This document shows, in pieces, positions 35,867-43,841 of a DNA stretch of 64,000 nt. Numbering within the stretch: the first letter of the stretch is position 1; the number at the start of each line of letters is the position of its first letter. The stretch comes from Cellulomonas wangsupingiae (GTDB taxonomy: Bacteria > Actinomycetota > Actinomycetes > Actinomycetales > Cellulomonadaceae). Location of the stretch: NCBI RefSeq assembly GCF_024508275.1, contig NZ_CP101989.1:1674001-1738000 (forward strand). The letters run 5' to 3'. The notes beneath the pieces are model-generated. The model searched no databases, had not been told where the DNA came from, and saw nothing but the letters and a program-made list of their open reading frames with translations. The position numbers and the translations under genes are program-made.

Positions 35867-37456
35867 ATGTCCGAGGTCTTCCTGTTCCTCGCCCAGCAGC
35901 CCGTGCTGCTGCTGTTCGTCGTCATCGGCGTCGGCTCCCTCGTCGGGCACGTCAAGGTCCGCGGCGTCGGGCTCGGGGCCGCGGCCGTGCTGTTCCTCGC
36001 GATCGCGCTGTCCGCGTGGGCCGCGTCCTACGGGATCGACCTCGAGATCACCGAGGCCCTGGGCACCCTCGGCCTGACGCTGTTCACGTTCTGCGTCGGC
36101 CTCGTGTCGGGGGCGACGTTCTTCTCCTCGCTGCGCCGCAGCCTGGCGCCGATCCTGGCCGTGGCGGGCGTCCTGCTGGTCAGCGCGCTCGTGGCCGTCG
36201 GCGCGGGGCGCCTGCTGGGCCTCGACGCGCCCGTCGTCGCGGGTGCGTGGGCCGGCGCGGTGACGAACACGCCGGCGCTGGCCGCCGCGCGCGACGCGGC
36301 GGGCGACGCGACCGCCCCGACCATCGGGTACGCGGTGACGTACCTGTTCGGGGTCGTCGGGATGCTCGTCGCCGTCTCGGCCGCGCTGCGCCACCGGGAC
36401 AGCGACACCGACGCGCCGCCGACCCTCGTCACGCGGACGGTGCGTGTGGAGGCGGCCGACACGCCCAGCATCCGCCACCTCGAGGAGCGCCACGGCGACC
36501 GCATCAAGTTCTCCCGCGTCCGGCACGGCGAGGAGTCACCGATCCGCACGGCCGACGACACCGACCTGCTCGTGCTCGACGACCTCGTCACCGTCGTCGG
36601 GCCCTCGGAGGACGTCGAGGCCGTCACGCGCGAGCTCGGGCACACGTCGTCGCACCGGCTCGAGGCCGACCGGATGTACCTCGACATGCGCCGGGTGACG
36701 GTGTCGGCCGAGCGCGCGGCCGGGCACACGATCGCGGAGCTCGACCTGCTGCACCGGTTCGGCGCGACGATCTCGCGCGTGCGGCGCGGGGACGTGGACG
36801 TCGTCGCGACGGACGACTTCCAGCTGCAGCTCGGTGACCGCGTGCGCGTCATCGCACCGCGGGAGCGCATGGCGGAGGTGTCGACGTGGTTCGGCGACTC
36901 CTCGCGCGGGCTGTCGAACATCACGCCGATCCTGCTGGGTCTGGGCATGACCGCGGGGATCCTGCTCGGTGCGGTGGCGTTCCCCGTGCCCGGCCGCGTG
37001 TTCTCGATCGGGTCCGCGGCCGGGACGCTCGTGGTGGGCCTCGTGCTCGGGCGGCTGGGGCGCATCGGGCCGATCGTCACGGCGATGCCGTACACGGCGG
37101 CGCAGGCGATCGCGGAGCTCGGGCTGCTCATCTTCCTGGCCCAGGCGGGCACGCGCGCGGGCGCGCAGATCGGTGCGGCGTTCACGTCCGGCGCGTGGTT
37201 GCGCATCCTGGTGCTGGGTGTGCTGGTGACGACCGTGGTCGCCGTGGGCCTGTACGTCGTGATGCGGCGCGTCTTCCGCATCGGGGGGACGAGGCTGTCC
37301 GGCATCATCGGCGGCACGCAGACGCAGCCGGCCGTCCTGGCGTTCGCCAACGGCCGCACCGGCTACGACGCGCGCGTCGCCCTCGGCTACGCGCTGGTCT
37401 ACCCGGCGGCCATGATCACCAAGATCGTCCTCGGGCAGGTGCTCGGCGGCTTGTGA
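35867..37456 (+). CDS. aspartate:alanine-exchanger-family transporter with two RCK-C domains
   Basis: A 529-residue protein with the AspT layout. An N-terminal half of five hydrophobic segments ends in GVVGMLVAVSAAL. The middle is soluble with two TrkA-C (RCK-C) domains, DTDLLVLDDLVTVVGP and DDFQLQLGDRVRVIAP. A C-terminal half of five to six segments includes GGTQTQPAVLAFANG. AAE family members exchange aspartate for alanine or export other dicarboxylates; the substrate here is unknown. The ATG has GGAG 8 nt upstream. It converges on the YbjN pair with 3 bp between stops. Confidence 0.87.
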   Translation: MSEVFLFLAQQPVLLLFVVIGVGSLVGHVKVRGVGLGAAAVLFLAIALSAWAASYGIDLEITEALGTLGLTLFTFCVGLVSGATFFSSLRRSLAPILAVAGVLLVSALVAVGAGRLLGLDAPVVAGAWAGAVTNTPALAAARDAAGDATAPTIGYAVTYLFGVVGMLVAVSAALRHRDSDTDAPPTLVTRTVRVEAADTPSIRHLEERHGDRIKFSRVRHGEESPIRTADDTDLLVLDDLVTVVGPSEDVEAVTRELGHTSSHRLEADRMYLDMRRVTVSAERAAGHTIAELDLLHRFGATISRVRRGDVDVVATDDFQLQLGDRVRVIAPRERMAEVSTWFGDSSRGLSNITPILLGLGMTAGILLGAVAFPVPGRVFSIGSAAGTLVVGLVLGRLGRIGPIVTAMPYTAAQAIAELGLLIFLAQAGTRAGAQIGAAFTSGAWLRILVLGVLVTTVVAVGLYVVMRRVFRIGGTRLSGIIGGTQTQPAVLAFANGRTGYDARVALGYALVYPAAMITKIVLGQVLGGL

Positions 37457-37459
37457 CCC

Positions 37460-37981
37460 TCAGTTGTCGGGGACGTCGGGGGGCGGCGTGCCCTCGGCGG
37501 GGACGACCGGGTCGAGGGCGGAGAACAGCTGCACGCCCGTCCCCAGGCCGCACGCGAGGAGCTGCGCGAGCTGCACGTCGGTGACCCCCGGCTCGAGGTC
37601 CGCCGAGACCTCCGAGTAGACGGCGAGCACGCCCTCCTCCTCGCGCACGTACGCCTTGGGCCAGATCCGCTCGCGGTTCCAGTCGTTGATCGCCAGGGCC
37701 AGCGAGCGACGCTGCTCCAGCGGCAGGGACCGGTGCCAGCGGCCGCGGACCTGCAGGATCTCCTGCTGGTCGCCCAGGAGCAGGAACCAGAAGCGGCTGC
37801 CGTCCCACGTGCCGGTGAGGTCGCCGTCGTCGTCCACGACGAACCGGTACCCCCGCCCGAGCAGGTAGTCCGCGACGCGGTCGCGCGTCAGGGGGCGCGG
37901 CGGCTCGTCGTCCAGCGGTCGGGTCTTGGTCGGCTTGGGGAGCCCGCCGAGCACACGCAGGAGCCACCCGGGCGCGCTCAC
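37460..37981 (-). CDS. YbjN domain protein (second of pair)
   Basis: A 173-residue protein. The YbjN fold covers about residues 30-150: LTRDRVADYLLGRGYRFVVDDDGDLTGTWDG, EILQVRGRWHRSLPLEQR, and NRERIWPKAYVREEEGVLAVYSEVSADLEPGVTDVQLAQLL. The family resembles type III secretion chaperones in fold and has no settled role in actinobacteria. It shares the IWPKAY block with the upstream gene. The GTG at 37981 overlaps that gene's stop (GTGA). Confidence 0.85.
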   Translation of the reverse strand: MSAPGWLLRVLGGLPKPTKTRPLDDEPPRPLTRDRVADYLLGRGYRFVVDDDGDLTGTWDGSRFWFLLLGDQQEILQVRGRWHRSLPLEQRRSLALAINDWNRERIWPKAYVREEEGVLAVYSEVSADLEPGVTDVQLAQLLACGLGTGVQLFSALDPVVPAEGTPPPDVPDN

Positions 37982-38562
37982 GGTGCGGCTCCCGCCGGGT
38001 CGGGGTAGCGCTCGTCCAGCGCGTCGAACAGCATGCTGCCGGTCGACAGGCCGCAGAACAGGATCTGGCTGAGCTGGGCGTCGGTGGCCCCGTGCTCGAG
38101 GTCGGTCGCCACCTCGGCGACGACGTGCACGCGCCCGTTGTCACGCACGCGTGCGTACGCCTTGGGCCAGATGCGCTCGGCGTTCCACTCGTTGCACAGG
38201 TCGAGCACCTCCTCGAGCCGTTCGATGGCCAGCTCGCGGTGCCACTGGCCGCGCACCTGCAGGATCTCCGCCTGCTCGCCGAACAGGAAGAAGTAGAAGA
38301 GCCGGCCGCGCCACAGGCCGCCGAGGTCGCCGTCGTTGTCGATGAAGTACGAGAACTGGTTCTCGGACATCCACGACGCGATCCGGGCCGGTGACACCGC
38401 GGTCGGGAAGGTGTTGGCCTGCTCGGCCGTGCCGAGCTCACGGACCAGCAGCTCGGCGACCCGGTCGTGCAGCTCGACGTCGTCGACCGAGGTGACGGTG
38501 GCGTCGGGCTCCTGGCGTGCGCTGGACCACCACCGGCGTGCGCGTTGACGGAACCACCCCAT
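37978..38562 (-). CDS. YbjN domain protein (first of pair)
   Basis: A 194-residue protein, paralogous to the next gene: the blocks DNDGDLGGLWRGRLFYFFLFGEQAEILQVRGQWHREL and WNAERIWPKAYARV line up with it. It opens with a short basic segment, MGWFRQRARRWWSSARQ, which may be amphipathic. TAGGGT stands 6 nt before the ATG. Overlapping stop and start couple it to its paralogue, so a heterodimer is a reasonable guess. Confidence 0.87.
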   Translation of the reverse strand: MGWFRQRARRWWSSARQEPDATVTSVDDVELHDRVAELLVRELGTAEQANTFPTAVSPARIASWMSENQFSYFIDNDGDLGGLWRGRLFYFFLFGEQAEILQVRGQWHRELAIERLEEVLDLCNEWNAERIWPKAYARVRDNGRVHVVAEVATDLEHGATDAQLSQILFCGLSTGSMLFDALDERYPDPAGAAP

Positions 38563-38568
38563 GCGCCG

Positions 38569-38574
38569 ACCCTA
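38569..38574 (-). promoter_or_regulatory. -10 element of the YbjN pair
   Basis: TAGGGT on the minus strand, spacer CGGCGC, then the ATG at 38562. Confidence 0.5.
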
Positions 38575-38627
38575 CCTGGCGGTCCCGACGCCGTGCCCGC
38601 GCGGGCGGGCGTCGCGCCCGGGGGCGT

Positions 38628-38633
38628 TACCGT
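38628..38633 (+). promoter_or_regulatory. -10 element of the dioxygenase-like gene
   Basis: TACCGT with a 6-nt spacer to the GTG at 38640. Together with the preceding element this divergent region holds two back-to-back leaderless promoters within 65 bp. Confidence 0.5.
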
Positions 38634-38639
38634 CGTGCC

Positions 38640-39401
38640 GTGCTCGTCGCCGCCGCCCTCGTCCCGGACACCGTGCTCCTGCTGCCCGGGGCCGGGGGCC
38701 GTGGACCGGACGACGCCGCGCTCGCGACGCTGCGGGCGTCCGCGGCGGCCGCCGTGGCCGGGGCCGTGACGCGTGTCGCCCGGGTGGTGGTGGTCGCGCC
38801 CGGCCCGGCCGACAGGTCGCCGGCCGGCGTCCTGCACCTGGGCGCCGCGGCCGCGGGCGTCCCGGACCGGCTGCTGGCCGACCCCGTGCCGGACGTGCGG
38901 GTGACTGCGGTGCCCGGCGGACCACCCGCGGCCGCCGGCGGTCCGGGCACCTCGGCCGTCGTGGGGGCGCGACTCGCGCTCGCGGCGGGCGTGGCGCCCG
39001 TCGGTCTGCACGTGGTCGAGGTCGCACCCGGGCCGGCCGCCGCCCTGCGCGCGACGGGTGCGGCGCTGGCCGGTGGGCCGCCGACGGCGTTCGTCGTGGT
39101 CGGCTCGGGATCGGCACGCCACGGCGAGGGCGCGCCGCTGGCCGCGGACGAGCGCGCGGAGGAGTTCGACGACGCGTGGGTCGCGGCGCTGCGCACCGGT
39201 GGTGCCGTCGCGCGGGACGCGCTGGCGGGGGTCGACCGCTCGCGGGCCGCCGAGCTCGGCGTGACGGGGTGGGCGCCCTGGCAGGTCCTCGTCGGGGCGC
39301 TCGACGCGGGCGGGTCGGTGGGCAGCAGTGCGACCCAGGTGTCCGCGACGGTGTGGCGGGGCGCGGCGCACGCCGCCGTGACCTGGGTGGTCGCGCCGTG
39401 A
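38640..39401 (+). CDS. class III extradiol dioxygenase subunit B-like protein
   Basis: A 253-residue, Ala/Gly-rich protein. VLVAAALVPDTVLLLPGAGG, FVVVGSGSARHGEGAP and WAPWQVLVGALDAGG resemble the LigB-like proteins encoded between miaB and miaA in many actinobacteria. Real LigB enzymes bind iron through two His and a Glu. His residues are scarce here (HLG, RHGEG), so catalytic activity is doubtful. Its stop overlaps the miaA start by 4 nt. Confidence 0.72.
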   Translation: MLVAAALVPDTVLLLPGAGGRGPDDAALATLRASAAAAVAGAVTRVARVVVVAPGPADRSPAGVLHLGAAAAGVPDRLLADPVPDVRVTAVPGGPPAAAGGPGTSAVVGARLALAAGVAPVGLHVVEVAPGPAAALRATGAALAGGPPTAFVVVGSGSARHGEGAPLAADERAEEFDDAWVAALRTGGAVARDALAGVDRSRAAELGVTGWAPWQVLVGALDAGGSVGSSATQVSATVWRGAAHAAVTWVVAP

Positions 39402-40354
39402 GCCTCGTCGTCGCCGTCGTCGGGCCCACCGCGACGGGCAAGTCGGACCTCGCGCTCGACCTGGCGCAGGCCCTCGGCGCGGAGATCGTCAACACCGACG
39501 CGATGCAGCTCTACCGCGGTATGGACGTGGGGACCGCGAAGCTCGCGCCTGCGGAGCGTCGCGGCGTGCCGCACCACCTGCTCGACGTGCTCGACCCGCG
39601 GGAGGACGCGTCGGTCGCGGACTACCAGGTGCTCGCGCGCGCCGTCCTGGCCGATCTGGCGCGCCGTGCGGTGCGCGCCGTCGCGGTCGGTGGCTCGGGA
39701 CTGTACGTGCGTGCGCTGCTCGACCACATGGAGTTCCCCGGCACCGACCCCGACGTGCGCGCACGGCTGGAGGAGCGCGTCGAGTCCCAGGGTGCCCGTG
39801 CGCTGCACGCCGAGCTCGCCGCCGTCGACCCCGCCGCGGCGGAGAGCATCGGGCCGCGTAACGCCCGCCGCATCGTGCGTGCGCTGGAGGTGGTGGCCCT
39901 CACCGGGCGCCCGTACTCCGCGAGCCTGCCGCGGCACGAGTACGAGGTGCCCGCGGTGCAGATCGGGCTCGACTGCGACCGTGGCGTCCTGGACCGGAGG
40001 ATCGAGGCCCGCGTGGCGCGGATGTGGGACGGCGGATTGCTCGAGGAGGTCCGCGGGCTCGCGGCGCACGGCCTGGGCCGCACCGCGTCGCGCGCCGTCG
40101 GCTACGCGCAGGCGCTGGCGCAGCTGCACGGTGAGCTCGACGAGGCGGCGGCCCGCGCGGCGACGGCCGCCGGGACGCGCCGCCTCGCGCGCAAGCAGAT
40201 GGGCTGGTTCGGGCGTGACCCCCGCGTGCACTGGCTCGACGCGCAGGACCCGGACCTCGTCGCCCGTGCGCTCGACCTCGTGGCCGCGGCCGACGAGGGC
40301 CGGCTCCCGGCGCCCGACGTCGCCGGGCCGGTGCGCCGTACCCTGGGGTCGTGA
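39398..40354 (+). CDS. miaA: tRNA dimethylallyltransferase
   Basis: A 318-residue enzyme with Walker A GPTATGKSD at residues 9-17 and VNTDAMQLYRGMDVGTAK. DVLDPREDASVADYQ and the late block QMGWFGRDPRVHWLD are also conserved. It transfers dimethylallyl to A37 of tRNAs reading codons that begin with U, before MiaB adds methylthio. The GTG overlaps the previous stop, and its own stop overlaps the dapF start. Confidence 0.95.
   Translation: MSLVVAVVGPTATGKSDLALDLAQALGAEIVNTDAMQLYRGMDVGTAKLAPAERRGVPHHLLDVLDPREDASVADYQVLARAVLADLARRAVRAVAVGGSGLYVRALLDHMEFPGTDPDVRARLEERVESQGARALHAELAAVDPAAAESIGPRNARRIVRALEVVALTGRPYSASLPRHEYEVPAVQIGLDCDRGVLDRRIEARVARMWDGGLLEEVRGLAAHGLGRTASRAVGYAQALAQLHGELDEAAARAATAAGTRRLARKQMGWFGRDPRVHWLDAQDPDLVARALDLVAAADEGRLPAPDVAGPVRRTLGS
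40339..40344 (+). promoter_or_regulatory. internal -10 element for dapF inside miaA
   Basis: TACCCT lies within the last codons of miaA, 6 nt before the dapF GTG. dapF could therefore be made both from the miaA message and as a leaderless transcript. Confidence 0.4.
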
Positions 40355-41328
40355 GCGCACCGAGCATCCCGTCCACCCTCGCGCCCCCGGCGGACGCCGC
40401 GGCGGGTGCCGTCACGCTCGCGGTGACCAAGGGCCACGGCACGCAGAACGACTTCGTGCTCGTGGACGACCGTGCCGGGGCGCTCGACGTGACGCCCGCG
40501 CTGGTGGAGCGGCTGTGCGACCGGCGCGCGGGCGTGGGTGGCGACGGGCTGGTCCGGCTGGTCGCGACGCAGCACGTGGCGGACGCCCCCGACGCCACCC
40601 GCGGCACCACGTGGTTCATGGACTACCGCAACGCCGACGGCTCGGTGGCGCAGATGTGCGGCAACGGCGTGCGCGTGTTCGCGCGCTACGCCCAGAGGCT
40701 CGGGCTGTGGGACCCGGCCGACGGCCCGCTCGCCGTCGGCACCCGCGCGGGCGTGCGCACCGTCACGACCACGGCACCCGCCGTCGGCGACGGTTCCTGG
40801 TACTCGGTCGACATGGGACCGGTCGCCCTGCCCGGCGGCGACGCGGCGCTCGCGGCCGGCGGTGACGCCGAGGTCGACGTCCCGGGGCTCTCCGTCACCC
40901 GGCCCGGCCTGTCCGTCGACGTCGGCAACCCGCACACCGTCGTGGTGCTGGCGCAGGAGGCGGACCTGGAGCGTGTCGACCTGACGCACGCCCCCGGCGT
41001 GCGGCCCGTCCCGCAGGACGGCACCAACGTCGAGCTCGTGGTGCCGCTCGGCGAGGTGACCGGACCGGACGGCGCCCCGGTCGGCCGGATCCGCATGCGC
41101 GTGCACGAGCGGGGAGTCGGCGAGACGCGGTCGTGCGGCACCGGTGCCGTTGCCGCGGCCGCGGCCGTGCGCGCCTGGGGCGGTCCGGGGGCGCCCGACG
41201 TGTGGCTCGTCGACGTGCCGGGCGGCGCCCTGCGCGTGACGCTGCGCGCCGACGGGCACGCCGACCTGGCGGGACCGGCGCTGCTGGTCGCGGACGCGAC
41301 CGTCGACCTCGGCGCGCTGCCCGCGTGA
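40351..41328 (+). CDS. dapF: diaminopimelate epimerase
   Basis: A 325-residue enzyme with the two catalytic cysteines in NADGSVAQMCGNGVRVFA (Cys103) and GETRSCGTGAVAAAAA (Cys262). KGHGTQNDFVLVDD is the conserved N-terminal block after a 25-residue variable leader. It converts LL- to meso-diaminopimelate for peptidoglycan and lysine, thus completing the route begun by dapA. It overlaps both neighbours by 4 nt. Confidence 0.95.
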   Translation: MSAPSIPSTLAPPADAAAGAVTLAVTKGHGTQNDFVLVDDRAGALDVTPALVERLCDRRAGVGGDGLVRLVATQHVADAPDATRGTTWFMDYRNADGSVAQMCGNGVRVFARYAQRLGLWDPADGPLAVGTRAGVRTVTTTAPAVGDGSWYSVDMGPVALPGGDAALAAGGDAEVDVPGLSVTRPGLSVDVGNPHTVVVLAQEADLERVDLTHAPGVRPVPQDGTNVELVVPLGEVTGPDGAPVGRIRMRVHERGVGETRSCGTGAVAAAAAVRAWGGPGAPDVWLVDVPGGALRVTLRADGHADLAGPALLVADATVDLGALPA

Positions 41329-41822
41329 GCCCGGTGCTCTCGCCCGCGGACGTCGGCGAGCCCCTGGGGGAGCGCGCGACCCTCCTGCAGGTCTCGACCG
41401 CGTTCTGCGCGCCGTGCCGTGCCGCCCGCCGCGTCCTGGCCCGCGTCGCCGGCGCGGTGCCGGGGGTGCGCCACGTCGAGGTCGACGTCGCGGACGCGCC
41501 CGCGCTGGCCGCGGCGCTCGAGGTCACCGCGACGCCGACGGTCGTGGTGCTCGACGCGAGCGGCGCCGTCGTGCTGCGAGCCGAGGGGGTGCCGACGGTG
41601 CGTCAGGTGGTCGCCGCGCTGGCGTCGGCGCTGCCGGACGACCCGGGCGTCGACGGTGCCGGGCCGGAGGGCGTCGCGCCGGGTGCCTCGTCCTCGCGGG
41701 CCACCGCGCCGCGCCCGCGCTCCGTGGGGGGCACGCCCACGCGGGACGAGACGAGCGTGGCGGCCAGGGCGAGGACGGCCGTGAGCGCGAACGCCGCCGC
41801 GAACGGCCCGGGGTCCGTGTAG
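41325..41822 (+). CDS. thioredoxin-fold protein with long tail
   Basis: A 165-residue protein. Residues 15-105 form a thioredoxin domain: LLQVSTAFCAPCRAARRVL with a CAPC redox pair (Cys28, Cys31), and the cis-Pro in VTATPTVVVLDASG. A tail of about 60 residues, rich in Ala, Pro, Arg and Ser, overlaps the 3' end of the convergent MFS gene by 220 bp. The tail looks unstructured and could be an accident of the overlap. The GTG start overlaps the dapF stop. Confidence 0.8.
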   Translation: MSPVLSPADVGEPLGERATLLQVSTAFCAPCRAARRVLARVAGAVPGVRHVEVDVADAPALAAALEVTATPTVVVLDASGAVVLRAEGVPTVRQVVAALASALPDDPGVDGAGPEGVAPGASSSRATAPRPRSVGGTPTRDETSVAARARTAVSANAAANGPGSV

Positions 41823-43117
41823 CCGCGGTCGCCGCCCGCTGCCACGAACACCACGCCCGTCATCGCGAGCGCGAGCGAGGCGCCGACCGAGTCGGCGATC
41901 GAGTTCGCCGCGCTGTTGCGGCCCTGGTCCTGGGGCGTCGACCACCCCAGCAGCAGCACGTTGAGCCGTGAGGACCCCAGCCCCATCCCGGCGCCCGCGG
42001 CCGTCCACACGGCCACCACGACCCAGGCCGGCAGGTCGAGGGCGGTGGCGACGGTCGCGCCGCCGACCCCGCCGAGGACGAGCGCCGTGCCGAGCCGCGC
42101 GGCGGTCCGGCTGGGCAGCCGCAGGCCGAGGCGCCCCTGGACGACCGAGGCGGCGGACCACGCGAGCGCCGCGGTGGACAGCCCGAGACCGCTCGCGGTC
42201 GTGCCCCACCCGTCCCGGTCGACCAGGAGGTAGGGCACGTAGACCTGCGCGCCGAAGAACGCCCCCGACAGCAGCAGGCGCGTGGTCACGACGCTCGGGA
42301 GGCCCGGGCGGGCGCGCAGCGAGCCGCGCGGCACCAGGGGTCGCGTCGCGGCGACGGCGCCGACGGCGGCGGTCGCGGCGACGACGTGCGACCACGGCTG
42401 CGGCAGCTGCGCCGAGACGTTGAGGGCCAGCACGGCGCCGGCGACGACGACCGACCAGCCGACCCGGCGTCCTGCGTCGTCGCGACGTGCCCCGGGCGCG
42501 AGCGCGGGGGTGCCGCCGGCCGGTCCGAGGCCCCGCACCGCGCCGAGCAGCGGCAGCGTCGCCGGCACCACGAGCACCGCGACGCCGAGGAACACCCATC
42601 GCCAGCCCGCGAGCTCGGCGACGAGACCGGCCACCGCGGGGCCGACGATCGAGGGCAGGACCCAGGCGGTCGAGAACCACGCGAACACCCGCGGGTGGAG
42701 CACGGCCGGGTACGCCCGCGCCACGGCCACGAGCAGCGTCACGTTGACGACCCCGCCGCCGAGGCCCTGCGCGAGGCGTCCGGTGACGAGCACGGGCATG
42801 GTCGTCGCGGCGCCGGCCACGACGAGTCCCACCACGAACAGCGCGGTGCCCGCCGCGAACGGTGCCGCGGGGCCCCGGCGGTCCGACCACGCACCGGCCA
42901 CGACCATCCCGACGACGCCCGTCGCCAGCGGACCGGCGAACGCGAAGGCGTACAGGGCGCGCCCGTCCAGCACGTCGGCCACCTGGGGCATGACCGTCGT
43001 CACCGCGAAGGACTCGAACGCCACCAGCACGACGAGGGCGAACATCGCGGACGCCGTCGTGCGGCGCGCCCGCCACATCGCCTCCGGCGACGCGTCCCGC
43101 TCGGCGTCGGGCGTCAC
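41603..43117 (-). CDS. MFS multidrug-type exporter
   Basis: A 504-residue protein with 12 to 14 predicted helices. It begins MFALVVLVAFESFAVTTVMPQVADVLDG and has the loop AGAWSDRRGPAAPF between helices 2 and 3, as in drug/proton antiporters. VTGRLAQGLGGGVVNV and STAWVLPSIVGPAVAGL are typical of motif C regions. The tail after the last helix (REDEAPGATPSGP...) is antisense to the thioredoxin gene. The GTG at 43117 overlaps the methyltransferase stop by 4 nt. Substrate unknown. Confidence 0.87.
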   Translation of the reverse strand: MTPDAERDASPEAMWRARRTTASAMFALVVLVAFESFAVTTVMPQVADVLDGRALYAFAFAGPLATGVVGMVVAGAWSDRRGPAAPFAAGTALFVVGLVVAGAATTMPVLVTGRLAQGLGGGVVNVTLLVAVARAYPAVLHPRVFAWFSTAWVLPSIVGPAVAGLVAELAGWRWVFLGVAVLVVPATLPLLGAVRGLGPAGGTPALAPGARRDDAGRRVGWSVVVAGAVLALNVSAQLPQPWSHVVAATAAVGAVAATRPLVPRGSLRARPGLPSVVTTRLLLSGAFFGAQVYVPYLLVDRDGWGTTASGLGLSTAALAWSAASVVQGRLGLRLPSRTAARLGTALVLGGVGGATVATALDLPAWVVVAVWTAAGAGMGLGSSRLNVLLLGWSTPQDQGRNSAANSIADSVGASLALAMTGVVFVAAGGDRGYTDPGPFAAAFALTAVLALAATLVSSRVGVPPTERGRGAVAREDEAPGATPSGPAPSTPGSSGSADASAATT

Positions 43118-43731
43118 GGTGCCACGCGCAGCACGCGGAAGCCCTTCGCGCTCGCCTCGCGGGTCGTGGGCAGGCCGGCCTCGTCGGTCAGCCAGCGCTG
43201 CAGCGGGTCGGCACCCAGGTTGCGGCCCACGACGAGCCAGGCCTCGCCCCCGGGGGCCAGCCGGGGCAGCCACCGCGCGAGCAGGTCGTGCAGCGCCGGC
43301 TTGCCGATGCGCACGGGCGGGTTGGACCACACGGTCGCGAACCGCACGTCGTCGGGGACGTCGTCCGGCGCGACCGCGACCACGTTGGACAGCCCGAGCC
43401 GGGCGGCGTTGCGACGCACCAGGTCCAGCGCCCGCTCGTTGACGTCGACGGCCCACACGCGCGCCTCGGGGGCGAGCAGCGCCAGCGTGAGCGCCACCGG
43501 CCCCCACCCGCAGCCGAGGTCGAGCAGGTCACCGCGCGGGGGCGGTGCCGGGACGGTGCGCAGCAGCACCTGCGTGCCGAGGTCCACGTGGTCGGGGGAG
43601 AAGACGCCGCCGGCCGTCTCCACGTCGACGTCGCGCCCGGCGAGGTGGACGTGCCGCGTGCGGCGCTGCTCCGCCGACGCCGGCCGTGCCGTGAAGTAGT
43701 GCTCGCCGAGGTCGTCGTCGCTGCTGCTCAC
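43114..43731 (-). CDS. RsmC/RlmG-type SAM-dependent methyltransferase
   Basis: A 205-residue methyltransferase. The SAM motif is LLDLGCGWGPVALTLAL, then VWAVDVNERALDLVRRNA. The catalytic motif SNPPVRIGKPALHDLL (NPP) is that of guanine-N2 rRNA methylases. GGVFSPDHVDLGTQVLL matches the RsmC C-terminal domain. It probably modifies rRNA, but which base is not readable. The GTG at 43731 is 6 nt from TAGCCT. Confidence 0.87.
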   Translation of the reverse strand: MSSSDDDLGEHYFTARPASAEQRRTRHVHLAGRDVDVETAGGVFSPDHVDLGTQVLLRTVPAPPPRGDLLDLGCGWGPVALTLALLAPEARVWAVDVNERALDLVRRNAARLGLSNVVAVAPDDVPDDVRFATVWSNPPVRIGKPALHDLLARWLPRLAPGGEAWLVVGRNLGADPLQRWLTDEAGLPTTREASAKGFRVLRVAP

Positions 43732-43737
43732 TGCCAG

Positions 43738-43743
43738 AGGCTA
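43738..43743 (-). promoter_or_regulatory. -10 element of the methyltransferase-MFS unit
   Basis: TAGCCT on the minus strand, spacer CTGGCA, then the GTG at 43731. Confidence 0.5.
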
Positions 43744-43841
43744 ACGCCGCGAGGGCCGTGTGCCGGCAGCGAAATCCCGTCGCGTCCCTCGTACGTGCGT
43801 GCGATCCTGGGGGCACCCCAGCTCGTGACGAGAGGACCCGC

